The notes under the pieces are model-generated. The model did no database searches. It saw only the letters and a program-made list of their open reading frames with translations, and was not told where the DNA came from. The position numbers and the translations under genes were made by a program. This document shows, in pieces, positions 25,046-39,100 of a DNA stretch of 64,000 bases. How positions within the stretch are numbered: the stretch's first letter is position 1; the number at the start of each line of letters is the position of its first letter. Origin of the DNA: Mytilus trossulus (taxonomy: Eukaryota; Mollusca; Bivalvia; Mytilida; Mytilidae); NCBI RefSeq assembly GCF_036588685.1, contig NC_086378.1, forward strand, positions 34,387,578 to 34,451,577, given 5' to 3'.

Positions 25046-25322
25046 TCGGACTTTGTTTTACTGTCATTCATATGATTTATCCCTTTGCAGGTCTTTTACT
25101 TTTAAGGTAAAGCAACGAAAAATTCCATTTTCAATATGAATTGAATTTCAGTTGTTACACATGATGCGAGCAAATTTATTTTTTCTGCATTGAACAAATC
25201 TTCAAGAGTTAATAATTACATTAGATGTATGTTCCATTATAATACTTTATTCCGATAGGCTAACTGCACATCACATGTTATTCCTTAAGCAGTTGTATGG
25301 AACGCCATAGCTGTCTTATGTG

Positions 25323-25835
25323 TCTTTTTTATTGCTTTTCTATTATAAGATGGTGCTTTTCTATTATAAGATGATGGTTTTCTATTATAAGATGATGGTT
25401 TTCTATTATAAGATGGTGCTTTTCTATTATAAGATGATGGTTTTCTATTATAAGATGGTGCTTTTCTATTATAAGATGATGGTTTTCTATTATAAGATGA
25501 TGGTTTTCTATTATAAGATGGTGCTTTTCTATTATAAGATGATGGTTTTCTATTATAAGATGGTGCTTTTCTATTATAAGATGGTGCTTTTCTATTATAA
25601 GATGGTGGTTTTCTATTATAAGGTGCTTTTCTATTATAAGGTGCTTTTCTATTATAAGGTGCTTTTCTATTATAAGGTGCTTTTTTATTATAAGGTGGTT
25701 TTCTATTATAAGGTGGTTTTCTAATATAAGGTGCTCTTCTATTATAAGGTGCTTTTTTATTATAAGGTGGTTTTCTATTATAAGGTGCTTTTCTATTATA
25801 AGGTGCTTTTTTATTATAAGGTGCTTTTGTATTAT
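25323..25835. repeat. Tandem array, left arm
   Basis: About 25 units of TTTTCTATTATAAGATGGTG with variants AAGATGATGG and a shortened AAGGTGC form. Unit types are sorted: the longer GATG forms are outermost and the shorter AAGGTG forms inner. The long open frame across it is an artefact of unit length. Confidence 0.95.
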
Positions 25836-26098
25836 GTGAATGATGGTGGTTCCCGTGGTTTACCGGGAGTGTGGGGAAGCACTAATGACAGGACGATTGC
25901 CCGGATAGTGACAGGACGGTTGACCGGACGAGATATAAATAGTCATAACTTTTTTGTTATTCGGTAGATTAGTTTAATATTTGTAGACCTCAAAGATATT
26001 AAAATATATAACTTATGAAAATCAAACAAAAAAAGTGAAAAAAAATATTTTTGAGCAAATAAAGTTGACCGGACGGTATTCACACTCGTCGTTATACT

Positions 26099-26943
26099 AT
26101 GAGTGGCCGTTCATGTCATTTGCGCGATTATATACGCGTATATAATTTTCAACGCGTATATATACGCGTATATTGTGGTTTTCAACGCGTATATTGTGGT
26201 TTTCAACGCGTATATTGTGGTTTTCAACGCGTATATTATCGTTTTATACGCGTATATTGTTAAAATAAACACGTTTATACTTAATTCCAATTTATTTATC
26301 ATATACGCGTTATTTGCATAAATATACGCGTTAATATACGCGTTAATATACGCGTTATTTGTGTTAATATACGCGTATGAAATCATTATATACGCGTTAA
26401 TAAACTATGAGTGGCCGTTCATGTCATTTGCGCGATTATATACGCGTATATAATTTTCAACGCGTATATATACGCGTATATTACCTACATTAACGCGTAT
26501 ATTGTGGTTTTCAACGCGTATATTGTCGTTTTATACGCGTATATTGTTAAAATATACGCGTATATATACATGTTACTGTTGAAAAGTTGTTTTTTTTTGT
26601 AACGCGTATAATAAATGTAAATATTTTATTAACGCGTATATAATGATTTCATACGCGTATATTAACACAAATAACGCGTATATTAACGCGTATATTAACG
26701 CGTATATTTATGCAAATAACGCGTATATTAACGCGTATATGATAAATAAATTGGAATAAAGTATAAACGTGTTTATTTTAACAATATACGCGTATAAAAC
26801 GATAATATACGCGTTGAAAACCACAATATACGCGTTGAAAACCACAATATACGCGTTGAAAACCACAATATACGCGTATATATACGCGTTGAAAATTATA
26901 TACGCGTATATAATCGCGCAAATGACATGAACGGCCACTCATA
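26099..26943. repeat. Palindromic TATACGCGTATA block
   Basis: More than 40 copies of ACGCGT within ATATACGCGTATAT contexts. The block is itself an inverted repeat: GAGTGGCCGTTCATGTCATT, then TGCGCGATTATATACGCG, at 26101 recurs complemented at about 26940. A third, direct copy of that start is at 26408. Spacers (TTGTGGTTTTCA, ATTGTTAAAATA) repeat between palindromes. It could extrude into cruciforms. It is not protein-coding. Confidence 0.95.
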
Positions 26944-28140
26944 TTATACGCTGTACATATATTCAACTTGTCGACAACAAGTGTTAATGTCTTTGACAAT
27001 ATTTGTCCAAGTAATTCAGGAATCTGTGAGATTTAAAAACAAAATATATATAAATTTATAGTAAAAAAAAATATTTTTCTGCTAAAAAAGTTGACCGGAC
27101 TGAATTCACATTCGCCGATGTGTTTAACAGAGACATTTATGATACATGAAGAGATTCGCACATCTATAATTGTATTTCAGTTCTTGGTTTTAAATATATT
27201 AACATGATTTTCTTTCTTCACAGAATATTTACTGTCAGTAAGAAGTATCTGATGATCTTGACTGCCATTATCAGCATACCTCAATCTTAGTAGATTTCGG
27301 TGTTTGTTTATACAACCTTTCTGTTTTGACTGAGGTATTTTTAACTTGGCTGGTGTTTTCAACTTGGCTGATGTCTTTAACCTGGCTGGTGTTTTGTTGT
27401 TTTTGGAGACTGAGGTTCCAAGGGAAAGGACACTCAAATAATGTGCCTCCTAAGAGTTCGAGAAGCTCTCGGGATGCACGATTTTGCGTATTTTTTCAAG
27501 GCTTCTGGGGGTCTTGAGCGACCGCCAGACCCCTCACCGAATGGTGAATATATTTTGCCTCACTTTTAAATTTAAATATAGTGACAGACTAGTTAGTGAC
27601 AGTGCAGTATTATACAAAAGTAACTTTGTGTTCGATGCCCGTCCTTTATTTTCTATTAAAGTGTCTGAACACGACTGAATGCAAGTTGACTCCTTCGATG
27701 TTAAAGGTCATATTGGAATACATTGTTGTTGTTTATTTCAAATGATTTGATACCGGTAGATTGGTGGTCTCACTGTAATTTAATCCATGTCAGCTATCTA
27801 GTTTTATCTTTAAAAAAAAAGAGAGAGCCAGTTTTGTATTCTTTAATAAAAAGTTCAATTCACTGTAATCTTTGTTTGGATTCTGATTGCCATCTGATTA
27901 TATAAGTTAATTCAATTAAATGTATTTGATGTCTCAGGTGTAAAAACTTAAATGACATGATTATTTGCTTGATTGATGAATACGACAGGTGTCAAAATTA
28001 GATAGTAATCTAATTAAATACATGTAATAAATATTTTATATATCAGGTCTTCTAGTGTGCTGGTGAACCTACTCAAGTCAATATTTTTATTAATTTATTT
28101 ATATTTATTATTTAATGAAATGCACATTTATACCCCTGGG

Positions 28141-28755
28141 GGTTAATAAAAAAGCACCTTATAATAGAAAAGCACCTTTAATAGAAAAGCACCTTATAAT
28201 AGAAAACCACCTTATAATAAAAAAGCACCTTATAATAGAAAACCACCTTATAATAGAAAACCACCTTATAATAGAAAAGCACCTTATAATAGAAAACCAC
28301 CTTATAATAAAAAAGCACCTTATAATAGAAAAGCACCTTATAATAGAAAAGCACCTTATAATAGAAAACCACCATCTTATAATAGAAAACCACCTTATAA
28401 TAAAAAAGCACCTTATAATAAAAAAGCACCTTATAATAGAAAAGCACCTTATAATAGAAAAGCACCTTATAATAGAAAACCACCATCTTATAATAGAAAA
28501 GCACCATCTTATAATAGAAAAGCACCTTCGTATAATAGAAAACCACCATCTTGTAATAGAAAAGCACCATCTTATAATAGAAAACCACCATCTTATAATA
28601 GAAAACCATCATCTTATAATAGAAAAGCACCATCTTATAATAGAAAACCATCATCTTATAATAGAAAAGCACCATCTTATAATAGAAAACCATCATCTTA
28701 TAATAGAAAATCATCATCTTATAATAGAAAAGCACCATCTTATAATAGAAAAGCA
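28141..28755. repeat. Tandem array, right arm
   Basis: About 32 units of CTTATAATAGAAAAGCAC and the longer CATCTTATAATAGAAAAC form, complementary to 25323-25835. Again the longer CATC forms lie outermost, mirroring the left arm. Confidence 0.95.
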
Positions 28756-28799
28756 ATAAAAAAGACACATAAGACAGCTATGGCGTTCCATACAGTTGC

Positions 28800-30147
28800 A
28801 TCATTCAATAAAACTTATCATTCATGATTACACGTGGTCCCACAATAAAGTGCACAAGTGAATTAAATAAAAAAATATCAAATTCGTGTTTGCATGATCA
28901 TAGCTAAAAAAATGTAATTATAAGTATTGAATGCTTCTTTTTGTAACTTCATAGGGTTGTAAAAGCGTTAGTTTGTTTCCCGGCCGTTATTGAAATTCTT
29001 GACATATATATATTTGTATATTCCGAAGGCATACTGAATGTTTTACGGAGGGGACCAACCTATAAAAGCGTTGACCGTGCGCACATTTTTAGAAAGAAGC
29101 GCTTCATACAAAATGTACTTCGGTCAACACTTTTACACCCCAATAAAGTTACAAAAAGAAGCATTCAATTCTTAAATAACTTCCAAGAATAAAGTTCTTA
29201 ATATTTGTACAAAGCGGCATAACTCAATTGTCACAAACCGCATTCTATTATCGTCAGAAAATAAAGGAACATCACAGTGAAATGTACCTCTGCTTTTTCT
29301 TATATAATAATCCAGACTGGACAGCACTAACGGTAGACATACCCATCTACAATATCACCTTGCTGACAAATGGACTAAGATGTATTTAAAAAACAAACAA
29401 TGTATTACGAACGGACGGACAGACGGGCGACGCCTTGTATTGTGTTTAAATCCGTGGTAGTGGGAGAATTAAATGACAACTATAACTAAAAAAGAAAGAT
29501 AATACATGGCAACACACAAAATTTACTGCAAAAAGATACAAAAATCAGTTGTATCTACATATACATCTCTAATCTAAACGAACTAATTGGAGAAATACAG
29601 ATAATAAATTTACAAAAAAAGAAGTGATGATATGATTAGATGGTATATATATAATCCCGCATTTAAAGTAGAAATGTACAAAGAGACAGATATATTTTGC
29701 CTACGTTACGTCATACAAAAATCAAAATTAAATATTATATCCCTATATATGGTCATACATGTAGTTTAATTATTTACAATGTTCATTATTAATCACAAAC
29801 AAAATGGAAACGGGGAATGGGTCAAAGAAACAACAAGACGAAAGAGCAGAAAAAAGCCCAAGCTCACTACTTCTGTATAATTGACAACATAGCGGAATAT
29901 AATCTCAATGATCAAAGAGTCCGACAGGAGGCACTGCTGTATTAATGTAATGAAAATGAGCCAATGAAAGTTAACCATACCAAACTATTCTCTATTTACC
30001 TTAGTCATTCATTATTTCTTTACATATTACGTAAACTTAATTAAAAAAAGATATAAAAGGTACATTGTGTAATATCAATATTTATACATAGTTTATGAAT
30101 GAGCCTGTAAAATATACAAAACTGATTCATAAATGTATATGTTCAAA
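28800..30147. other. Gene-free stretch downstream of the intact SLC34 gene
   Basis: No exon seen. It holds a fragment of the GAATGGAAATGGGGAATG family at 29801-29870 and a short ACGGACGGACAGACGGGCG run at 29412. The words CTTTTTGTAAC at about 28939 and GTTACAAAAAG at about 29149 are part of an inverted repeat of roughly 220 bases (GAATGCTTC near 28929, GAAGCATTCAA near 29159). Confidence 0.45.
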
Positions 30148-33100
30148 TTACAAAATTGTGAATGCTTTGTTATTCGAACCTTTTCCCGACATGTCTTCTT
30201 CCTTTTCCTGGTTGCGGCAGCATACGAATATTCCCAAAACACTGGAAATTAGCTTGTCAATTGGTTTTAATGAACGACAACACAATGGCAAAAAGTCCCA
30301 ATTCCTCAAACAACTTGGCAGCCTGCTGCGGCAATACTTTTGTGCAATATTTATGACAATAAGGCACACTAAGAATAATAGTATAATTGAACCGACAACA
30401 GCAAAAGGTATCGTTCCTGCTAATGATAAAAAAAAAATAAATCCCGGAAGGGCAACGAAAACAAGTATTAAATATAAGATAGGAAACCATCGATACTTTG
30501 CTGTTATATTGCCCAGTCCTTTCGCTAAGTTTATAGGTGCTTTTCTTGTAATTGGAATCGGATAGAACAAAAGAAAGCCGGAAATATTGAAAAATAAATG
30601 ACAGAGTGCAACTTGTAGAGCATTCGGTATCGCTTTTGCTGGATTGGCTAATGCGGCTAGTATGCCTGTCAGACAAGTTCCGATATTAGCACCAAGAGTC
30701 AAAGGAAGCATACGATCAAGGGAAACAACTCCAACACCAACTAACGGTGTAAGTATAGATGTGAACACGGAGCTACTCTGGATAATCATCGTTGTTCCTG
30801 TAAAATAGTTAAAAAAATATATAATCGTATGAAAAGATTAACATGTTAGCATATTTGATATATTTAAAACCCTTTTTGAATGAAGTGTTTTACCGAATTA
30901 TAATGTAGTTCAACAGCTTTGGGATGTGTAAACCGAAAATGAACCCATTTATTAATACCCTGCTAAAACTTGAAACTTAACTGGAATATGACGTCACATC
31001 AACATAATGTGGTGCACAGATACTTCTTTAAGAGAAAGGTCATATGTCATGGCTCAGCAGGTTTTTCTTTTATAAAGTCTTACGGTTAATTTCAAGCATC
31101 AACGCGTCAACAGCAAGTAATATCGTATTGTATCTCCCGATATAGGTGTTCTATGTTCTTCTGAACATTCCGTTCAATCGCTTTTTGACGTCAACAAGAT
31201 CAAAAACAGGCATACATTTTGGGTCAAAACGGCGGGAGAATAAAAATATCAGCAGTGATTAATTATCTTATAATTGCCGACTTAAAAATGCACGTATATA
31301 TGTCATGTGGTCTCATTTGCAATCATCCAACATCTTTATATTTTTACCTATCAAAAACTGAAGAAAGAAAAAACAATTTTGCAAGTTTTCAGGACTATAT
31401 ATTTAGATTGTTAAGGTGGTACCTGACACTACAGGGAGATAACTCTGTAAAACCAGCTAAACGTTTTAATCACGTTGTATTGTTCAGGAAGTATTAAGCT
31501 TCTCAATGATCAAAATCAGTGTTTATATCAAACTGCTATACATCCAACCAATTTTTCGATAAAATGCTTTGTACAAATTTACATATTTTTGTCTAAGAGT
31601 CAAAGTAAATATTTTGTTAAAATTTTATGAACTTTAAACGAGCCAAATTAATTTAAGTCGAGGTGTTTGGTATCACCTTAACAAGATACCTATAGATATA
31701 CAGTTAGATGATCAATTTTATTATAATAACATGTATATCTACACTAACGTAATTTTACAAACCTGTTCCTATAAGGATTGCAACATATCCTGTTAGATAT
31801 TTGAACAAGCCTGGAAAATCAGAATTGATGAACTTTTTTACGACTTTGGCTACAGATCCTTTAAGCAGTGAATTAAGGAGTTTGACCATAAATACCAGTG
31901 CCACAGCAATAACAAAGAGAGATATTACAAGAAGTAATGCTCCTATGGTTGAATCTGATAGATCCGTCTGAGCAAACAAGTTGTGACCTAGACAAAAAGA
32001 AATATATAAATGATAACCAACCACGTGGTGTTACGTGCAATAGGATACACAATGATTGAGAAAGAAACATTTTTTTAAAGTAACTTATTTTCTCCTTTTA
32101 CTATATCATGTATATACATCTAAATGGTCAATAGATAAATTGTTAATGAAAGAAATAGACGTATGCATTTGGTTTATTTGTATATTAGATAATATTCATC
32201 GATATGTTATTTCAACAGCACATGCTTTAATAATATTTGTGGGAGGCAGGTAATTTCAAGCTTGCATGTGTAATACCACTAAATTACAGTACGTCAAATC
32301 CGGTTTCACACGAAAAAGGGTCGAAAAAAATAGTACCTTGAATTTGACAGCTTGTTAACAGAAAAAAAAAATGGGAACATTTAATTGGTTAACTTCTGGT
32401 GATGGTTATTATCTGATATGCAATGAAATATTATGTGAAACTTTTATTATAGTACTGGACAGGATAAAACTTTAATCATGCCAAGTTTTTCTTTATTTGA
32501 AACCAATGAAAATTCTGCACATTTTGTTAAAAGAGCCAATTTAACAAAGACTAATACGGGAAAAATCAAAGATCGATGTTATTACTTCTTCACTTTTAAA
32601 ACGAATTACTTACATCTTTCCATATTTATTTTCTTTACTAGTGTCTCGTTGGTCTCCCATTTTATGAAAGACGTGTTACTGTCGGCCATTATTCCTAAAG
32701 TGTATCTTGTTCCCTCCGTTTCTAACTGTTCAATTAATGTAGAATCTAAATGAATTAAGTTACCAGTAAAAAGTCAATTGAATAACACTGTCCAAATTAT
32801 AAAATAAGATGCAAACATGGATTTGTATGTTTATCATGTCTTATTTTGCGCCTGTCCAAAGTTAGGATCGCCTCTAGCATTTATGAGTCTTGTGTGCTTT
32901 TAGATTTTGGTTCACTTTTATGTTTTGCAGTTAAGTGTGGTGTCCATTTCGCTGAACTAATATGCATTATTATTTAAAGCTTTGGTATATAATAAGAGGA
33001 TTGATATAAGTCATGATAAACACGTTTAGCGTTTCTGGTGGATAAATGGTTTTATTTACCCTCCACTTGCCTCAAATGTGATGAACCTAATATAGTTAAA

Positions 33101-36100
33101 CAACATTTCAGATGCAGAAAATCAATCTTGATTCTGATTATATATCCCTTTAATACCTAGCGTTTTATATAAATATCTTCTGACGCGTAGATTCCGTCAT
33201 CTAGTTGAATTGTTTGTTGATACTAAGCGGTACTTTTATCCCAATCTTATATTCATAGTCAAAACTTGTATATCCTCATCATTTGGTCACTTGTGTATAC
33301 TAGTATTTGTCTCATTGGCAATGAATATATATATTCATGTTGTTTTATACTATAAAGCACCACAACTGAAAATGTGCTTACTATAATTTTCATGGTGACT
33401 CACAGTACTGTTGTATAGGATATATACAATCTTGCACCATCTTTTTAATACTGAACCCTCTTCGGCACCCTCTTTGTTCAATGCTATATTTGTAATCACG
33501 TGTTTGTCAACCTATAAATGTTGGTATAAATAGTATTAGCTTGAACAGGTTAAAACTTGATATGTTGTCGTGTGTGTAGATTATTGATTTGTCTCTACTT
33601 TACGTCCAGTGGCAAACATTTCATTCAAGTTCAACAGAGAACAATTAATCAAGAAGTTGTTAGAAACAGTCGGTTAGAAAATTAGACTGTACTGAAATTA
33701 TGTTGGATGGGGATCTAGCGTCTGTGACACTATATATATATATATATATATACCTGTACATGACCATTTTTTTAATAATTACAATGTATATAGTTCTTCA
33801 GAACATAGACATTGAAATGTAGCTTATTGGTAAAACCCAACAGAATGTTACATGCAAAACAATTTAATAATAAATTTTGTACTTGAGAACCTACCCCAGG
33901 ACTGACATGAAAAACCCAAACGTCTGGGTTAAATATTTATCCAAAATTCAACTCTTTGCTGTCAATAAGGACAGTTTTATTTCTCTTTGTTCATTATTGT
34001 TGTTGTTTAAAAAAAATGTAATCGTTTTAAGAAAATTATTTCATTTTGGTTGAATAGTACTTTCAAACAGCAATAGGTACCTTAACAATAAGACCAGTAA
34101 ATGGTTTTGTAATAACTTTCAGTAAATCTTTCTTCTTTCCAGATTTCGAAAGCTCTAAGCTGCGCACAATAGCTCCCGTTAAATGATATAGGTAGTGAAC
34201 AGCCGATTCAATCGGAAGCAATACAATAACAGTCAACCAATTAAACATATCGTGCACTGTTGCGCCGCCAAAAGCCTTTCGGAACACCTCTCTGTCACTG
34301 GATTGTGCCAATGAAACGAGGGTATTTGTCACTGATGTTCCGATATTTGCTCCCATTACCATTGGTATGGCGGTTTTTATTGGAATTACTGAAAGGATAA
34401 GAAAACAATATTTATTCTACAAGGTTCAAATATTTTGTTTGTTTTAAAGTTCAGGGTTAATTCTCCGTAAAATTGATAACTTAGAAAGCATTTAACTTAA
34501 AAAATGGGTGAGGGGGTGGGATATGATTTTTTGTCTGAGTCAGAAAAGTTTTACACCGCTATCAATAAAATTATTGTTTTCAATATCTAACACGGTATGG
34601 GGGAAATCTGGATTCAGTACATTATTATTTTTCATCTGCTTGGCCAGATATTTTTTTTCCATCAAATTTGGGATCAGAATATTTTTTAGAAAAAAAACAC
34701 CATAACCATCCCTTGAAGTGAAATGGTTGTTCCCTTACAAAAAACTAAAAATGCATGCATTGTTCCCATCTGTTACATTGCAATTTATATCTACAAAAAT
34801 ATGAATATATATTTACTTACTTTCAGACCCTACCATTGTGATTATTATCGATGTCGTAGTTGAAGAACTTTGTAAAAGAACTGTCACCAATACACCGATC
34901 ATTAGTCCAGCGACAGGGTTCGTTAGTATGTCGTTTTCTCGGAAAACTTTTCCAGCAGCTTTACCTATAACAATGAAAATTTAAAAATATTAATAATGAA
35001 ATGCAAAGGTTTCCGACAAGCTACAAATATACTGCTATGAAAAAATTTGAAACAACTTAAATGGCAAAATATTGCTACAGAAGAAAATTGAAATTTTATC
35101 GTCAATAGCAGCCTTTCACATAAGTTTTTTTTCTCTAAACTTCTTTTCTAAAGTAAATTTAACCTTTGCCATTCGTACTAGTGGATGTGTTTTGCTTTAA
35201 GAAATTCGTTGATACGGTACTTCTAGTGTTTGTTTTATCCGATTTTGATCCGTGTTTATGTTTTCAATGACTGCGGTCTTTAAGAGTTTTAGAGTCATTT
35301 TTGTACGATCTTCAATGTACATCTGCCATTCCATTATCTGAGAACCAAAAGGAGCGAGTTAAGAGGTTTGACATTATATATTGCCGTCACATGTTTTAAT
35401 ATGTTTTTCTTAACTCAGGAATTTTCTGGTTGTATTATCTTAACATTTCCTACAAGGCTATATCATTTTCTTTCTCGCTATCACTTTTATACAATCTGAG
35501 GACCAAAACACACGAGGATTACAATGTCATTATTTCTATTAGAAAATTTACATCAAAAAATATATCAGATCTTATATCTTAGATTACAAATCATAACAGA
35601 GTAAGAAATTTTAATAAGGACTAACAAAGCGTTTTCATTCTTTAAAAAAAAAAAAGAAATAACATTAGAATTTTAAATTTATCATACATTACCTCCGACT
35701 AACTTGAAGGCATCACTAAGGAACCCTAGTGCACATATGAATAGGTATAAAAATCCAAAGATGAGAATAATCTTCAACAGCACAGTTATTAGATAAATAA
35801 ATCTGTTACATACTGTCATATCTGAAACAAACAAACAAACAAACAAAACATCAATGTCAAATTACTGCAAGATAAATGTGCAATGCATAGTAGACGAAAG
35901 TTAGAAATATTATACAGAAGGATTCATATCAAATATTCGCATATGATGCCTATTTCGTGAACAAAAATAAGCATGTCTGGAAACTTTGAATTTCCTCTGG
36001 TATTATATATGAGTGAAAAAAGTGTGGGAGCCAAATAAATAAGTGTTAAACAAAAAAACACATAGTCCTTTATAATAAAATTGGACAACTCGTCTCAGGT

Positions 36101-39100
36101 CATCTTTGACAGAAGGATTTCATACTTATTATCTGAAAATTTGCAATCAAAATGTATTGTTTGATTATAAATACTGAGGCAGTTCTTTCTGGACGAAATG
36201 TTCCCTTGAGACTAGCAAACCACCAAAAGCAGCACTGACCAAGTTGTTATGATGTAAACAAAGGTCTGTTTGACTGTCTGAGTACGGATGCAATTTTTTT
36301 TAAATTTCTGCTCGATTTGGCCTTCCAATTATTTTGTATCGAGCGCCACCGATGAGACTTTAAAATATGTAGGCGATACACATGTCTCAGTTCTAAATCT
36401 GGTATTTATGAAGAGTTATTTTCAAATATATAAGTGTTTAAATGACAAAAAACGTTTATTCTACTTTTGTCGTGTTTTTGTAAGTTATTTTTTACAATAT
36501 TTCTGTTTTTTTCGTGCATTTCATTTGAAATCCAAAAATGACCAAAGTCAAGAACTTTCTATTATAAGCATAAGAAAAAAAGACATTGCTAATGTGTACT
36601 AACCATGATCACAAATACGGATGCCACTAGTTAAGCATGATATATTTACGTTTTGAGTGCACAAGTGATCAGTTCGTGGTGCCAATTCTTTAGTTTTCTG
36701 TGTGCAGTGTAGTAGGGACTGATTTGTCTTTTATTTCGTACTTCGTTTTACATCATGGCGTTGAAAGTTTATCTTTTAATATGTAATTTTACTAAAAAAA
36801 AATCCCCGTACCATCTATTTATCTCATAAAAAGACTGACCTTTCCAGTTCACTCCATCATCAGTTTCTTTTGTGCTGATCGCCCACGGGTCAAATTCATG
36901 ACTATCTTCTTTTTCATGGTTTTTAAAAGCATTCTTTTTTGAAGTAACTGTTTTACCTGTAGCTGTCGTGTCTGAAACCTTTTATTAAAGAAAAAGTAAT
37001 CTATTACATGTAATAAACATAAGAATCTGCTTACATGACTAATGAAAAACTAATGGATTCAGTTTGTTATCTCACTAATGCCAACTAGTTTGTGATAGAA
37101 TCGTACTTTTTGACTGGTGTCTGGCATCTCTCTGACGAATCCGTATGCGGGCTGTTGCAAGGCACAATATGGCTCTTCACGGTTAGTTCGGCCATATTGG
37201 AAAGGGGCAGATTTTTTTGAAAGAGGTGGAAATAGTATGAAAGTATGGGAAATCCTATGCATGTTTCCAAGCAACTGTTAAGTTTTAATGATGTTTTCCT
37301 GTATTTTGCACACCATTGTACCTCCATTATGAAAATCTGTCCCCTATCCAATATGGCCGAACTAACCGTAAAGAGCCCTATTTCTACTCATATCGAACAT
37401 ATTAACCACATTTTCCTATGGCAATCAAATATTTTCCCTTCATTCCGGTAAAGCTACCGTTCAATACCTACCTTTTCTATTACTAGCAATGGGTAATGTG
37501 TTCGTCCTGAAGGTGCGTGATATATTCGCCACTGGACAGTATGCAAACAACAATGTATCATTGTAGCTTTAATATTTTATGACCTTTGACAGGAGGAAAA
37601 CGTTTCACATGCTGTACACTACCTTTCTTCATTTGCATGTTAATGCAGTACTATGAAGCAATTAAGTTATTATGTATGTGATAACCATCCTCCAACCAAT
37701 CAAAATGTAGAAATCTTATAGCTGTTTTATACATAAATTATTCCTTAGATGAAAAATAAAGAAAATGCCAAAATAACAACCACTCTGTGTAAGAGGTAAA
37801 ACACTTAAAACTTAAAACACAAGACAATTAAAAAATAAGTTATTTTTAAATAACAGAAATTCGTTAGCCTTAAATCATGACATGAAAGGTTATTGTAATA
37901 GGGTTGTTGTTTCGCACAAAATTAAGGTTAAAACTCCCTCAGGCAACTTGACATGTACTGGTGTTTGCTTATGTTTCAATTTATTGTCCATGCTGAAAAG
38001 TTATGTGTCATGGAGGGTCTTTTTTTTTTGGTCTTAAAATAACCTGATCTAAGTTCCATACTGTGGAGATCACTTCTAACCTCTCATTAGAACTGTCAGA
38101 ATAATCTGTCATAGAACTGTTCTAAACTGTCCTAGAACAGTTCTGTCAAAACAGTTCTACCCAAGAACTATTCTGAGTAGAACTGTTCTAAGTAGAACTG
38201 TCAGAAACAGTTCTAGGTAGAACTGACCTAATCAGTTTTAGGCAGAACTGACCTAATCAGTTTTAGGTAGAACTGTCAAGATCAGTTCAAGGGTAGAACT
38301 GTCTAAAACTGTTCTAGGCAGAACTGTCTAAATCAGTTCTAGTCGTAAAACTGTCAGCCGAACTAACCAAAACAGTTCTAGCCGTAAAACTGTCAGCAGA
38401 ACTGACTTAAACTGTTCTAGCCGTCAAACTGTCAGTAGAACTGTCTAAAACTATTCTAGGTAGAACTGTCTAATTATAAAAAAGAAGATGTGGTAAGATT
38501 GCCAATGAGACAACCGTCCACAAGAGACCAAAATGACACAGAAATTAACAGCTATAGGTCATCGTACGGCCTTCAACAATGAGCAAAGCCCAAACCGCAT
38601 AGTCAGCTATAAAAGGCCCCGAAATGACAATGTAAAACAATTCAAACGAGAAAACTAACAGCCTTATTTATATAAAAAAAAAATGAACGAAAAACAAATA
38701 TGTAGCACATAAATAAACGACAACCACTGAATTACATGCTCCTGACTTGGGACAGGCACATACTAAGTCAATTATAGTGGTAGAACTGTCAGCAGAACTG
38801 ACCAAATCAGTTCAAGCAGTAGAACTGACCAACACTGTCAGATTGTATAACAGTTCTAAAATAAGGCCCTGCAGTTAGAGCATCTCACTGGTTACCATTC
38901 AGTTTAATTTTTTAATATATATTATAGTCTTTTGACTGATTTATATTTATTATAAGACAAAGAGTTAATTCTTAAAACTGTTCTATGGATAGAACTGACT
39001 AATTCAGTTCTGATTCAGTTCTAGCCGTATAACTGACCAAATCAGTTCTAATCGTAGAACTATTTTAAAAGATTTGGTCAATTCATAGGGTAGAACTTTC

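Larger units (their letters stand above)
25289..28799. mobile_element. 3.5-kb nested inverted-repeat element
   Basis: The outer ends are inverted repeats of about 45 bases: left TGTATGGAACGCCATAGCTG, then TCTTATGTGTC, from 25294; right the exact complement ending at 28797. Inside each end is a tandem array of about 18-21-base units (TATTATAAGATGG type), in opposite orientations. The middle is the TATACGCGTATA palindrome block. Two direct repeats of about 60 bases (GTTGACCGGACGGTATTCAC at about 26067, GTTGACCGGACTGAATTCAC at about 27090) flank that block. No transposase is visible. The rest (27000-28140) is AT-rich, apart from a GC-rich patch at about 27440-27540. A foldback-type DNA element is the best guess. 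Confidence 0.7.

Noticed and set aside
26103-26999. Several frames rich in NAYI / VYCGFQR
   Set aside because: They arise from the palindromic ACGCGTATA array on both strands, so there is no real coding signal.
25323-28755. CRISPR-like regular repeats
   Set aside because: The units are contiguous with no unique spacers, the sequence is a eukaryotic foldback element, and no cas genes exist.
25320-28768. Long frames of YYKMVLF or EKHLII type repeats
   Set aside because: They are translations of the 18- and 21-base tandem array. Unit lengths divisible by three keep frames open by default.
30095-30565. 156-codon plus frame
   Set aside because: It is the antisense of the last SLC34 exon (30148-30797).
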